Source: a virus
Virus record (IMG/VR): IMGVR_UViG_3300031672_000013
Span: 1-24,095 of that record
Direction: 5' to 3' (one strand)
Length of the DNA stretch: 24,095 nucleotides
Part shown: one piece after another, positions 1 through 7,163 of the stretch
Layout of the letters: every line of letters begins with the position of its first letter
Position numbering within the stretch: the first letter of the stretch is position 1
Translations under genes and position numbers: made by a program
Notes under the pieces: generated by a model
Database searches by the model: none
What the model was told of the DNA's origin: nothing
The model's input: only the letters and a program-made list of their open reading frames with translations

Positions 1-318
1 GATGCTGCTGGGGATGCTGGTCTGGGCATCGGCCAGCGGCAGCAGATAGACCGGGATGAAGCTGGTCACCCCGAACAGCTTTTTCGCCATCTGATGCAGC
101 ATCGAGCCGCGTCCGGTGAGCTTGCCCACCTGGTCGGCACCGGTCACTTGCGCCACCGTGCCAGCCGCCGCGGTGCCAGTGGCGAGCATCTGGCCGATCA
201 ACAGGATGCCGGGCGGGATCGTCACCACCTGGTTCTGGTTGGCGTTGGCGCTGCTGAACTCGGCGTACTGGCCCGGCACGTACAGATTGACCGGAATGGA
301 AGTGAACGCGATCGTCAT
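1..318 (-). CDS. Tail sheath protein, Mu gpL-like (N-terminal part, cut by window edge)
   Basis: The first 106 codons of a gene running off the left edge are open from an ATG at 318. The protein begins MTIAFTSIPVNLYVPGQYAE, close to the opening of Mu-type contractile tail sheath proteins. It continues with the family's pattern of a GTxxxGTV turn, VTGADQ and GRGSMLHQM at about residues 48-75. Sheath subunits form the contractile tube of myophages, so the particle should be a Mu-like myovirus. A GGAG lies about 10 bases upstream, and the gene follows the gp37-like gene after only 17 bases. The Mu-type small gp38 gene that usually sits between them is absent. The assignment rests on the N-terminus alone. 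Confidence 0.85.
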   Translation of the reverse strand, partial: MTIAFTSIPVNLYVPGQYAEFSSANANQNQVVTIPPGILLIGQMLATGTAAAGTVAQVTGADQVGKLTGRGSMLHQMAKKLFGVTSFIPVYLLPLADAQTSIPSSI

Positions 319-335
319 GGGTGGAGCGCTCCGGA

Positions 336-872
336 TTAAGCTGAGGGTAGATCGGCTTCGGCGATGGCTGCGGGCGAGCCCGCACTCTGGCCAACGTCAA
401 ACGTGCCGTAGAAGGTGAGGAAATCGGCGAGGCTGCTGGTGTCGGGCTGATCCAGCGCCAGCTTCTGCCGCCAGGTGACCGCGCCCAGCGCCACGCCCTG
501 CTTGCCAATGGCGGTGGAAAACAGGTTGCTGAACTTCACGCCCTGGGCGCTGCTGGCGTCGCCGCCGCCGATCGGGAAGGCGCGCACGTAGGCTTTGAGA
601 CCGGTGCCCAGCGTCAGCAGCTGCACATCCGGCAGCCCGGCCTTGCCGGTTTTGGTGAGGATGTAGGCGCCCACTTCGACCACGTCGAATAGCTCGGAGA
701 GATCCGCATCGGCAGCGCTGAGCACGGCGACGCGCACGCACGGTGCTTCCATCGAATAGCGCTCGATTTCCTCCAGCGTGAATCGGCCCGGATGCGGCGC
801 GACCTTGACGCCGGCCGGCACGCCGTTCGCCAGATCCAGCACCAGCTGCGCGCGGTACTCTGCGAGCGTCAT
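336..872 (-). CDS. Mu gp37-like protein (DUF1834 family)
   Basis: This 178-residue protein (start MTLAEYRAQL) matches the length and position of Mu gp37 (DUF1834), a virion-associated protein of unknown exact role lying between gp36 and the tail sheath gene. Visible features are the N-terminal RFTLEEIERYS segment and a central VEVGAYILTKT strand region. The start at 872 is chosen because its ATG overlaps the TGA of the gp36-like gene as ATGA. The frame stays open upstream to 1127, but that part reads through the gp36 gene and is not expected to be used. Family recognition is by order and general resemblance. Confidence 0.75.
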   Translation of the reverse strand: MTLAEYRAQLVLDLANGVPAGVKVAPHPGRFTLEEIERYSMEAPCVRVAVLSAADADLSELFDVVEVGAYILTKTGKAGLPDVQLLTLGTGLKAYVRAFPIGGGDASSAQGVKFSNLFSTAIGKQGVALGAVTWRQKLALDQPDTSSLADFLTFYGTFDVGQSAGSPAAIAEADLPSA

Positions 873-1324
873 GGGATGCCCCCATTCGACGCGCGGCCAA
901 ACACCCGCGGCGCAGCGCTGATCAACGGATCGCCGCCCTTGATTTCGCCGGTGTCGTCGCCCTGCGGCATCGAGGCGAGGGGCAGTGCCAGGCTGGCCTT
1001 GCCGCTGCCGACCCGAATCAGGAAAGCCACTGCATCCTTGTAGCGCTGGCTGATTTCGTTGGTCAGCGCATCGGCGCTGCGTGCCAATCGGTACAGCGAG
1101 ATGTCGATGCAGATGCGCGTTGCCCAAGGCGGCATCGCCGGTAGCGGCAGGTCGAAGCGCATGCCGATGTAACTGTCCATCTCGTCGCCGGCGGCGGCGA
1201 TGGCATCCGTCACCGCCAGCGTCTCGGTCGTGTTGAGCGTGCCGTCGCGGTCGCGATCGGCTACCGCGTAGAGCGTGTCCTCGCCTTCGAGGTCGAGGAT
1301 GTCCTGGAGGACGGCGTAGGGCAT
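869..1324 (-). CDS. Mu gp36-like protein (DUF1320)
   Basis: A 151-residue protein beginning MPYAVLQDILDL and continuing with an acidic N-terminal helix. The segment DSYIGMRFDLPLP, followed by an ICIDISLYRL helix and RYKDAVAFL, is the typical pattern of DUF1320 (Mu gp36). This family resembles small head-tail connector proteins of other phages and lies between the capsid and tail sheath genes. The stop overlaps the next start (ATGA), and the gene starts 1 base after the preceding unknown gene. I infer a role in head completion. The family call is fairly secure from both sequence and order. Confidence 0.82.
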   Translation of the reverse strand: MPYAVLQDILDLEGEDTLYAVADRDRDGTLNTTETLAVTDAIAAAGDEMDSYIGMRFDLPLPAMPPWATRICIDISLYRLARSADALTNEISQRYKDAVAFLIRVGSGKASLALPLASMPQGDDTGEIKGGDPLISAAPRVFGRASNGGIP

Positions 1325-1325
1325 C

Positions 1326-1634
1326 TCAGTCGCATGCCCACTGCAGGATATCGAAGCTGGCCGCGGTGGTGGTTGCGGTCAAGCGCAGCGCGCGGGTCGG
1401 TACGCTGCGGTTGGCCTCTGCCGCCGTCGAAGTCGCGGCGATCAGCGACAGCCAGGTGGCAGTGTCCGCGTCGACCAGCGCTTTGCCGCTCACGGTGTAC
1501 TCGACCGTTGCGGTACCGCTGGCCCCGGGATTGGCGCCGACCGAGACGCGCGCTGCTGCCGGCAGGTCGAGCACGACGGCCTGACCCGCGGCAACTGCGA
1601 CGCGCCCCTCCCAATAGCGGCCGAGCAGCTGCAC
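1326..1634 (-). CDS. Small structural protein of unknown function in the head operon
   Basis: A 102-residue protein rich in Ala, Thr, Ser and Val, with alternating small and hydrophobic residues (AARVSVGANPGASGTATVEY) that suggest a beta-sandwich fold. I do not recognise a family. It is packed between the gp35-like and gp36-like genes with gaps of only 3 and 1 bases, so it is almost certainly co-transcribed with the capsid genes. Its composition would fit a decoration or fibre-like accessory protein of the head, but that is inference from context. No signal peptide, membrane segment or cysteine cluster is visible apart from one cysteine near the end. Confidence 0.65.
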   Translation of the reverse strand: MQLLGRYWEGRVAVAAGQAVVLDLPAAARVSVGANPGASGTATVEYTVSGKALVDADTATWLSLIAATSTAAEANRSVPTRALRLTATTTAASFDILQWACD

Positions 1635-1637
1635 GGG

Positions 1638-1841
1638 TTACTTGCCTTTGCCCTTGCCGGATTCGGACTCGGCATCGGGCACATCGGCTTCCTGCACCAC
1701 CAGACCGGGATCGGACTTGAGGATTTTGAGCTGCGCCGCCGTGAACGTGCTGGCCGGGTATTCGACCGCGTGATCCGGGTGTGCCATGCCACAGCGACGG
1801 TAGCCGTTGCGCTTGGCGGTGATGATGATGATCTGGGCCAT
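1638..1841 (-). CDS. Mu gp35 / FluMu HI1506-like small protein
   Basis: A 67-residue protein starting MAQIIIITAKRNGYRRCGMA, followed by a YPASTFTAAQLKILKSDPGL segment. This pattern (beta strand, RNGYRR, short turn, FTxxQLxxLxxDP) is that of the FluMu N-terminal domain found in Mu gp35-type proteins. In Mu-like phages the gene sits directly after the major capsid gene, as here. The C-terminus is a low-complexity Ser/Glu/Lys/Gly tail (GKGKGK). Its molecular role is not known; it belongs to the head and head-tail joining region. The gap to the capsid gene is about 23 bases. Confidence 0.72.
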   Translation of the reverse strand: MAQIIIITAKRNGYRRCGMAHPDHAVEYPASTFTAAQLKILKSDPGLVVQEADVPDAESESGKGKGK

Positions 1842-1864
1842 GTGATGGGTCTCGGTGATGTGGA

Positions 1865-2764
1865 TTAAGGCAGCCAGGGCGTGACGAGCAGCTTGGCGGT
1901 GTCCAGGTAGATGTTGGTGGCACCGGCGGCGTTGCGCTGCGCCTTGAGCACTTCCAGGGCAGCGCCCTCATTGCTCGGCCCGCACACCAGCAGCGCGGGG
2001 CGGATGCCCAGCGGACGGCCTTCATCGGACTTGAACGCCATCATCGCTTGACGCGCGGCGGCGTAATTGGCGGTGGTCAGATCGGCCTGAGAGCCATACG
2101 CCTGCTGCCAAAACCCGTAACCGCCGGCGACACGCGCATCCACGCCGTACAGGAACTTGTCCGTCATGAACACTTTTTCGTCGTTCAGATCGAACACACC
2201 GCGCATGTCGTACTCACGCCGCATCTGGAAGATGAACGGCTTGAGCGCGCGGGTGGGATCGAGCAAAAACCACGGTGTGCTGGCGCCGGCCTGCGTGTTG
2301 CTGACGCTGGTCACGCCGCCGGCAGCGCCCGGCAGCCCCACCGGATGATCGGCATCGAAGAACGGCTGGCCGTCGTAGCAGAGATTGGCGAAACCGTTGC
2401 TCAGCAATGGAAACACGATCTGATTGGGATGCGTCGCCGCCGCGTAGCCCATCTCCTGGAACATCGGCTTGTAGACGCCGTAGGTGTCGTCCTCGATGTT
2501 GTCGCGATCGACTTCGACCGTGCTCTCGAACTTGAGGTTCTTGATGCGATAGTCGTGAGAGGCCATCGCCGAAATCTGGCGGTCACCCACCCACTCGCGG
2601 AGCTGCGGGAACTGCCCCAGCCACGCGTAATGCTCTTCGGTGGTGGTGCTGGGCACCGACTGTGCCACCGAGCCCCAGTCCTGCGGCGCGTCGCGAAACC
2701 CCTGCTGGAAGGCGGCGTTGAAGCTGACAAACAGGTCGCTGAGACTGCCTCGATTGATGATCAT
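1865..2764 (-). CDS. Major capsid protein, Mu gpT-like
   Basis: A 299-residue protein beginning MIINRGSLSDLFVSFNAAFQ, which matches the Mu gpT family (Mu-like major head subunit, about 300 residues). Other family-like segments are FPQLREWVGDR, YRIKNLKFESTVEVDRD, and a central NLCYDGQPFFDADHP. The protein forms the icosahedral shell. It lies after the protease/scaffold and decoration genes, the Mu order of I then T. It is on the minus strand although the portal and packaging genes of the same phage lie on the plus strand 18 kb away. The start is the first ATG, with CGAGGACGC about 6 bases upstream acting as a ribosome site. Confidence 0.93.
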   Translation of the reverse strand: MIINRGSLSDLFVSFNAAFQQGFRDAPQDWGSVAQSVPSTTTEEHYAWLGQFPQLREWVGDRQISAMASHDYRIKNLKFESTVEVDRDNIEDDTYGVYKPMFQEMGYAAATHPNQIVFPLLSNGFANLCYDGQPFFDADHPVGLPGAAGGVTSVSNTQAGASTPWFLLDPTRALKPFIFQMRREYDMRGVFDLNDEKVFMTDKFLYGVDARVAGGYGFWQQAYGSQADLTTANYAAARQAMMAFKSDEGRPLGIRPALLVCGPSNEGAALEVLKAQRNAAGATNIYLDTAKLLVTPWLP

Positions 2765-2794
2765 GTGTGCGTCCTCGATTGCGATTGCGGCGGC

Positions 2795-3220
2795 TTAGTA
2801 GCCGGTACCGGTGACCAGGCCGACCGCGACCCAGACGCCATCGGCGTCCACGTCGTCGATCACGCCGGCAACCGAGCGGGTGCTGGTGGCGGAAGATGAC
2901 GACACCGTGTTGTCGTCAACGATGTAGGCGGATTTGCCAATGAACGCACGCGTCACGTCGCCCGCGTTGTTGTTGAAGCGGAACACGCCGGTGACGGTTT
3001 CGGCGGTCACTGCGCCAGCAGCACCGCCCGTGTTGTCCACGTCCGCCTGCACCACACCGCGAGCGGTGAGGCCGGTAGCGGCAGTGCCGGGCGCCAGGTT
3101 GCCGGAGGCGTCCAGCACCGCCAACGCGCCGACGTAAAGAATTGCGGAGGCCGCAACCGGGTCGCTGTGAGCAGCGCCGACGCGGCGGGCGGTAATGCGA
3201 TCAGCAGTGAGAGCAGTCAT
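2795..3220 (-). CDS. Putative capsid decoration protein (DUF2190-like)
   Basis: A 141-residue Ala/Thr/Val/Gly-rich protein lying between protease/scaffold and capsid, where Mu-like and other tailed phages place a small decoration protein. It shows the pattern of that class: VAASAILYVGALAVLD followed by GVVQADVDNT, VTGVFRFNN and a C-terminal VAGVIDDVDADGVWVAVG strand pair. Such proteins bind the outer face of the capsid and stabilise it. Its start overlaps the end of the protease gene by 20 bases, so translation is probably coupled. The role is inferred from position and composition. Confidence 0.72.
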   Translation of the reverse strand: MTALTADRITARRVGAAHSDPVAASAILYVGALAVLDASGNLAPGTAATGLTARGVVQADVDNTGGAAGAVTAETVTGVFRFNNNAGDVTRAFIGKSAYIVDDNTVSSSSATSTRSVAGVIDDVDADGVWVAVGLVTGTGY

Positions 3221-3758
3221 GTGTCAGTCCTTGATGGGTGGGTTGCGATCGGGCCGCGAGCGCCTTGGCGCTGTCGGCGTAATCCGCTTCAGAGATGCCC
3301 ATGCGCTTGCACAGCGCGACCTGCGCGGTGGTGAGCGCGCCCTGGGCGGCCGATTCGGGTTTGCCGTTGCGGTGCTGGTCGTCGGCGACGATCACCGGTG
3401 CGGCCGCGATAAACGCCCGGAACTTCTCCAGGCCGCCAGCCGAACTGCAGGTGGCGATGTAGAAGTCCTTGGTGGCCGGCGTGATCTTGCCGGCCTTCAT
3501 CGCCGCGACGACCTCGCGATCAGCCTCCGCATCCAGCGCCTGGCGGGTGTTGGTGGCGATGCTCGTTTCGGCCGTCTCCGCGCGGGTTTTCACCGCGTCG
3601 AAGTCGGCGCGCGGCACGTACAGGTTCAGGTCAGGCGTGTCTGTGCGCTTGTTCAGCGCGGTCTGCAAATCACCCTTGAGCTGGGTGACCGCGTTGAGTG
3701 CCACCTCCTCGGTGACATCTTTCTGGAGGCCGAGCGCGGCCAGCAACTTTTCGAGCAT
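3201..3758 (-). CDS. Possible internally started scaffold (Mu gpZ-like), in frame within gpI
   Basis: An ATG at 3758, inside the protease gene and in the same frame, is preceded by GAGGAAACCGTC, a good ribosome site at proper distance. Translation from it would give 185 residues (MLEKLLAALGL...), almost exactly the helical scaffold half without the protease half. In Mu, the scaffold gpZ is made from an internal start in gene I, so this is likely the equivalent. It is a prediction from the start signal and the domain boundary, and production of a separate protein is not shown. Confidence 0.5.
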   Translation of the reverse strand: MLEKLLAALGLQKDVTEEVALNAVTQLKGDLQTALNKRTDTPDLNLYVPRADFDAVKTRAETAETSIATNTRQALDAEADREVVAAMKAGKITPATKDFYIATCSSAGGLEKFRAFIAAAPVIVADDQHRNGKPESAAQGALTTAQVALCKRMGISEADYADSAKALAARSQPTHQGLTHDCSHC

Positions 3759-4262
3759 GACGGTTTCCTCGTCGGGGTCTTCAGTGCGCTGGTTGAGCGC
3801 GAGATCAAAATTGGGATCGTTCACCAGGCCAACGCTGCGGATGCCCACGATGTCACCGGCCTTGTTCACGGCCAGTGCGGGCGACAGATAGCGATAGTCC
3901 TTGTTGCGCACGGCGTCGGCGCCGGCCGTCGTCCATTCCACGCGTCCCCACACCGCGCCGTTGCGGGCTTCGAACTGCTCGACCCAACCGCGTGCGGGGG
4001 ATTCGCCGCCGGCATCGGCAGCGGTATGCGTGGAGTGATTGACATCGACCGCGATGGGCTTGCGGAAGCTGGCCGCGACCGCGGCCGCATCCGATTTCCA
4101 GCGGCGTCCGTCCAGACCGACGACAAAGCCCTCGGCATTCGGAGCCGGCACCAGCTCAACCCATTCCGGCACGGCGCCTTCGCCGGTGAGCGAAAAGCAC
4201 AACGCCAATACGGCCGGTGGCTGCTGGCGTGCGTTGAGAGCGATGTGGTGATGACGTTCCAT
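3201..4262 (-). CDS. Prohead protease and scaffold, Mu gpI-like
   Basis: A protein of 353 residues from the ATG at 4262. The N-terminal half (WVELVPAPNAEGFVVGLDGR, AVDVNHSTH, RGWVEQFEARNGAVWGRVEW, YRYLSPAL, IRSVGLVNDPNF) is the pattern of Mu gpI-type prohead proteases, which cleave head proteins during assembly. The C-terminal half is helical and charged, as expected for a scaffold. A longer form could start at a TTG at 4295, but that codon lies directly against the conserved late element. The ATG is preferred because it stands 33 bases from that element, much like the 31 bases seen in front of the transglycosylase gene. No strong ribosome site precedes either start. Confidence 0.87.
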   Translation of the reverse strand: MERHHHIALNARQQPPAVLALCFSLTGEGAVPEWVELVPAPNAEGFVVGLDGRRWKSDAAAVAASFRKPIAVDVNHSTHTAADAGGESPARGWVEQFEARNGAVWGRVEWTTAGADAVRNKDYRYLSPALAVNKAGDIVGIRSVGLVNDPNFDLALNQRTEDPDEETVMLEKLLAALGLQKDVTEEVALNAVTQLKGDLQTALNKRTDTPDLNLYVPRADFDAVKTRAETAETSIATNTRQALDAEADREVVAAMKAGKITPATKDFYIATCSSAGGLEKFRAFIAAAPVIVADDQHRNGKPESAAQGALTTAQVALCKRMGISEADYADSAKALAARSQPTHQGLTHDCSHC

Positions 4263-4295
4263 TCGCGGCCAGTATCGGCGGCTGGGAACACTCAA

Positions 4296-4348
4296 AAGAC
4301 CGTGGAAATGATTCGCCCCGCTTATGCGGGGCGATGGAGACAGCTTAG
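4296..4348 (-). promoter_or_regulatory. Conserved late-arm element upstream of gpI (hairpin plus TTTCCACGGTCTT)
   Basis: On the minus strand this gap reads CTAA, 7 bases, CCATCGCCCCGC, ATAA, GCGGGGCGAA, 3 bases, TTTCCACGGTCTT. The 8-bp stem at 4314-4333 forms a hairpin with a 4-base loop. The same order and almost the same spacing occur on the plus strand at 16249-16302, in front of the lysis operon. It lies after the Mor stop and before gpI. The hairpin could end early transcription, but the identity past the hairpin suggests a late promoter or activator site, comparable in position to the Mu promoter in front of gene I. No clear -10 or -35 boxes are seen. Confidence 0.7.
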
Positions 4349-4367
4349 GAGCAACGGCTACAGAGCG

Positions 4368-4817
4368 TCAATCCGGCGTGTCGAACAACTCCTGCTGCAT
4401 CGTCTCAGCCGACCGCCATCTCGGCCATGTTTCGGAATGCACGATGTTCCAGACTTGGCGCTCGGTCAGCTCAAACCGCAGTGCCAGCACCGGCAGACTG
4501 ATCCCGTCACCACCATGCAGTCTGCGGATCTCGGCATTGCGATACTGCATCACGATCTTGTCGGCCTTCGGCAGCGTCATCTCTTTGCGGCCGTCGGCAA
4601 ACTCGCCGTAGAACGCGTGGATCTGCTCGTGGTTCAAGATCTGGGCAAGATCGCTCAGGCCGTGCCTGCGCCTGCGCGTCACGCCATAGGGCAACCGCAG
4701 ATCGGTGCCGCCCTGGTGCCGCAGCAGTTTCAGCGTCATCTCGATACCGATCACCCGCACCATGCGTTTGATGGTGGGCGGCAATAACCGCATATCGATT
4801 TCCACGACGGCATTCAT
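4368..4817 (-). CDS. mor: Mor-family middle/late transcription activator
   Basis: A 149-residue protein (MNAVVEIDMRLLPPTIKRMV...). It fits the Mor/C activator family: an N-terminal dimerisation region (residues about 10-60), a LAQILNHEQIHAFYGEF segment, then a helix-turn-helix near the C-terminus (LPVLALRFELTERQVWNIVH). Mu Mor turns on middle transcription and the related C protein turns on late promoters. Only one such gene is visible here, so it may do both jobs, which is inference. The start is fixed by the ATGA overlap with gemA. It is the last early gene, just upstream of the conserved element before gpI, a natural target site. Confidence 0.85.
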   Translation of the reverse strand: MNAVVEIDMRLLPPTIKRMVRVIGIEMTLKLLRHQGGTDLRLPYGVTRRRRHGLSDLAQILNHEQIHAFYGEFADGRKEMTLPKADKIVMQYRNAEIRRLHGGDGISLPVLALRFELTERQVWNIVHSETWPRWRSAETMQQELFDTPD

Positions 4818-5245
4818 TGTCCGCGCCGCCTCGCATCGATGGCCAGCGCGGCGACGATCTTGCCCAGCTCGGCATCGGAGCAAAACTCCAGCGCCTGCTT
4901 GCCGGCCAATCGCCGCCCCAGCGCCTCGGCATACGGCCACGCTCTCTGCGCCGCGCCCAGCTGGGCGGCGATCTTGCGCAGCAGCGGGCGGCTGGACAGC
5001 GTGCGCGGCGGTGTGCCGTCGATAATCGTGGCGGGTTTGAGGTGCGATTGCAGGTGCGCGATCACCGCGCGCCGCCCATGCGCGTCGAGATCGGCGGCGG
5101 ACTCGACGCGACCCTGCACCCACAACACGGCGCGATAGCGCTCATCGTCGAGCTTGAGCTGGGCCTTGAGGATGTGGATACGCGCCAGCTCGCGCGCGCG
5201 CAATGGCTGTTTGGCGCCGTGAGCCATGCGCCGCTCAAACACCAT
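4814..5245 (-). CDS. gemA: GemA-like protein (Mu gp16 family, DUF1018)
   Basis: A 143-residue protein. The core RARELARIHILKAQLKLDDE, then YRAVLWVQGRVESAADLDAHGRRAVIAHL, is the signature of the GemA/DUF1018 family. In Mu, GemA lies just upstream of mor and affects host gene expression and DNA supercoiling. Here it also directly precedes mor with an ATGA overlap, the Mu order. Two starts are possible: ATG at 5245, which overlaps the previous gene, and ATG at 5227 (MAHGAKQPL), 7 bases after that gene's stop. The family core begins after either. It is likely a cytoplasmic modulator acting late in the early phase. Confidence 0.85.
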   Translation of the reverse strand: MVFERRMAHGAKQPLRARELARIHILKAQLKLDDERYRAVLWVQGRVESAADLDAHGRRAVIAHLQSHLKPATIIDGTPPRTLSSRPLLRKIAAQLGAAQRAWPYAEALGRRLAGKQALEFCSDAELGKIVAALAIDARRRGQ

Positions 5246-5729
5246 CAGCGGTGCATATAGGTGATCTTGCCGTCTCGGGGGCTACGCTGATACGTACAGA
5301 CGCTGCAATTTCCGTAGAGGCCGTTTTACCACCGTTTACTATTTGGCCCACGCGATCCGTATCGGACGGCTTTGCGCCGCCGCGACCTTTCAAGCGTTGC
5401 CAGGGCCGGATTGGATGCAGAGGGCAATCCAGACACGCACAATCGCGCACCCGCAACTTTGGGCCTGGATCGTCATTTCCGCCCACACATTCAAAACAGA
5501 TCGACTCAACCACCGGACGCAGATTCACACCGCGTAGCTCGGCCATCCTGGTGTTGTAATCCAATCGGCACAGCGTGGGCTGACCAGGATCGTTTTTGTT
5601 TTCATCGACGCCGTAGAAATCCCGGTAATACCGCTTTAGCGTCGGCAGACGTGAGACACGCTTGATCTTGACTCCCGCTGCGCGCATCTCACGCAGACGC
5701 GCTTGCGCTTTCTCCAGCGCCGCGCTCAT
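5235..5729 (-). CDS. Cysteine-rich putative zinc-binding phage protein
   Basis: A 164-residue protein of unknown function. The N-terminal third is basic and helical (EKAQARLREMRAAGVKIKRV), followed by LKRYYRDFYGVDE. The centre has the pattern ICFECVGGNDD, then VRDCACLDCPLHPIRPW, giving five cysteines and a CPLxPxRP end. Many phage proteins share a CxxC...C...CPLxPxR motif and are presumed to bind zinc. The start at 5729 is fixed by an ATGA overlap with the Gam-like gene. It lies between gam and gemA in the early operon, so it probably acts during takeover or replication, but no role can be assigned. Confidence 0.72.
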   Translation of the reverse strand: MSAALEKAQARLREMRAAGVKIKRVSRLPTLKRYYRDFYGVDENKNDPGQPTLCRLDYNTRMAELRGVNLRPVVESICFECVGGNDDPGPKLRVRDCACLDCPLHPIRPWQRLKGRGGAKPSDTDRVGQIVNGGKTASTEIAASVRISVAPETARSPICTADGV

Positions 5730-6268
5730 GCCGCGCTCCGCAGCACCGGCTCCACGCGCTCGATCTCGGTCTCGAACGGTTTGGCCACGAAGTCCTCGAC
5801 ATCGGTAATGACCTTGATGCCCTTGATGCCTTTCACCTGATCCGGCTCGGCGAGGATCGCGTCCTTGTCGATCTCTTGCTTTTCGCGCACGAAGGCGGTC
5901 AGACCGAAGCTGATCAGCCGCTCGATGACGGCCGGTGCACCGGTGATGCGCACCGACGGCGGCCGCTTGCGCCACAGGATTTCGCCCGTCGCCATGCGCA
6001 CGGTCTTGATCTTGCCGGCGCACAAGCTGTCGCGATTGGCCTCTGCCCACAGGTGCAGATCGTGAAAGCTGCGGGTGATGTTCTGGTTGTGCGGCGCGGC
6101 CTGCGCTTCGTAGCGGGACTTGATGGCGGCGATCTCGTCATTCATCGCCGCTTCGATTCCAATGACGCGGCGCTGCGCGGTGCCGATGTTGGCCAGACAC
6201 GCCTCGGCCTCGTCGCGCGTGAGATTGATGCTGGCGGCTTTGATGCGGGTGGGTTTGGGGTTGGTCAT
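5726..6268 (-). CDS. gam: Mu Gam-like host-nuclease inhibitor
   Basis: A 180-residue protein matching the Mu Gam family. It has an N-terminal long helix (NLTRDEAEACLANIGTAQRR, then AMNDEIAAIKSRYEAQAAPH), a LHLWAEANRDSL segment and the beta hairpin KTVRMATGEILWRKRPP. Mu Gam binds double-stranded DNA ends as a dimer related to Ku and protects them from exonucleases. It would guard phage DNA during infection. A GAGGAT ribosome site lies just before the ATG. The preceding small gene ends 9 bases upstream, and the following cysteine-rich gene is joined by ATGA. Family assignment is secure. Confidence 0.9.
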   Translation of the reverse strand: MTNPKPTRIKAASINLTRDEAEACLANIGTAQRRVIGIEAAMNDEIAAIKSRYEAQAAPHNQNITRSFHDLHLWAEANRDSLCAGKIKTVRMATGEILWRKRPPSVRITGAPAVIERLISFGLTAFVREKQEIDKDAILAEPDQVKGIKGIKVITDVEDFVAKPFETEIERVEPVLRSAA

Positions 6269-6277
6269 GGCGGATCC

Positions 6278-6523
6278 TCAGTTGCGGACGATGGCGGCGG
6301 TTTTGTTCGCTTTGAACTCGTCTTCGATCGGCATGAAGCCGGACGACTTGAGGCCGCCGGTGACTTTGAGAAAGTCCACTTCGACCTTGGCGGAATTCAC
6401 CAACACTTGGGCGACCTTGGAAATGGTCTCGGCACGGTCCAGGGCCATCGGGTTTTTCTCGTCCGCCAGTCCTTCCAGGGCCGCGAACAGGTGGTTGCGC
6501 AAGTCCTCAATCTTGTTTTTCAC
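6278..6523 (-). CDS. Conserved small Mu-like early protein of unknown function
   Basis: An 81-residue protein starting with GTG (KNKIEDLRNHLFAALEGLAD...), followed by AETISKVAQVLVNSAKVEVD and FLKVTGG. I recognise this pattern as a small conserved protein often found next to gam or HNH genes in Mu-like prophages. Its function is not established. It is predicted mostly helical, without cysteines or membrane segments. GGAG lies 8 bases before the GTG, which supports this start. The first 17 bases overlap the end of the HNH gene, and gam follows 9 bases after the stop. Confidence 0.78.
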   Translation of the reverse strand: MKNKIEDLRNHLFAALEGLADEKNPMALDRAETISKVAQVLVNSAKVEVDFLKVTGGLKSSGFMPIEDEFKANKTAAIVRN

Positions 6524-7163
6524 GTTTTTGCTCCAGGGTGCGTTGCAGTTTTTTGGAAAGCCGGATCACCTGCTTGAGCGCCGGCGGATAACGATGGATG
6601 CTGTTGCGGCGCGCAAGGTCGGCGCGCGAGATCAATTCCAGGTTTTCAATCCGGCAGTCCTGCTTGTTGCCATTGCGAAAACAGACGGCGTGCGAGGGCG
6701 GGATCGGCCCGTGATGCTCGATCCACACCAGACGCTGCAGCAGTTGCCATCGCGCCTGCAGCGGCAGGTCATCGTTGACCTTGCGCAGGATGTAGCCGTC
6801 TTTGGTAATGCGTTCGGTGCCGATGGGTTGATAGCGCGACTCGGCGCGACTGCTGCGCTGTCCTTTGCGAAATTGCGTTTCGCGCATGCGTCCCCGCGCC
6901 CACCCTGGCCGACGCAGGCCCTTGTTGGCCGGCACATGGCCTTTGCGGTATCGATAGTCCGCACCGATCGCGGTGTTCGGGCGCAAGCGTCCACCAGTGA
7001 CGGTCTCTAAATAAGATTGCGATTTGTGGAGGCCCATTTTGCTGGCCTTGTCGTAGATCGACTTCACGGACAAACCCAGCCGCTCGGCGATATCGGCGGA
7101 CGGCGTGTCGGCATAGAGCCGCCGCAACAGCGCGTACTCAGCCAGCGTCCACTGATGTCTCAC
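6507..7163 (-). CDS. HNH endonuclease with N-terminal helix-turn-helix
   Basis: A 218-residue protein. Residues 1-45 (WTLAEYALLRRLYADTPSAD, IAERLGLSVKSIYDKASKMG) look like a homeodomain-type DNA-binding helix-turn-helix. After a basic Gly/Arg linker comes an HNH_3-type nuclease core: VWIEHHGPIPPSHAVCFRNG followed by CRIENLELISRAD at about residues 145-180. The first His pair, the central N-G and the N-L pair are as expected. The start is a GTG at 7163 that overlaps the TGA of the preceding gene. It could be a free-standing homing nuclease within the early operon or a phage nuclease used in replication. Cleavage specificity cannot be read from the sequence. Confidence 0.85.
   Translation of the reverse strand: MRHQWTLAEYALLRRLYADTPSADIAERLGLSVKSIYDKASKMGLHKSQSYLETVTGGRLRPNTAIGADYRYRKGHVPANKGLRRPGWARGRMRETQFRKGQRSSRAESRYQPIGTERITKDGYILRKVNDDLPLQARWQLLQRLVWIEHHGPIPPSHAVCFRNGNKQDCRIENLELISRADLARRNSIHRYPPALKQVIRLSKKLQRTLEQKREKQD

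Noticed and set aside
4263-4367. Hairpin before gpI as a plain terminator only
   Set aside because: The stem is not followed by a proper T-run, and the shared sequence continues past the hairpin in both copies, so a terminator alone does not explain it.
2048-4787. Long plus-strand open frames at 2048-2899 and 3195-4787
   Set aside because: They lie antisense to well-recognised capsid, decoration and protease genes. Their translations are Arg/His/Val-rich without any family pattern, as usual for shadow frames in GC-rich DNA.
5730-6050. Extension of the cysteine-rich protein to 6050
   Set aside because: The extra part is Arg-rich shadow of Gam; the ATGA joint fixes the start at 5729.
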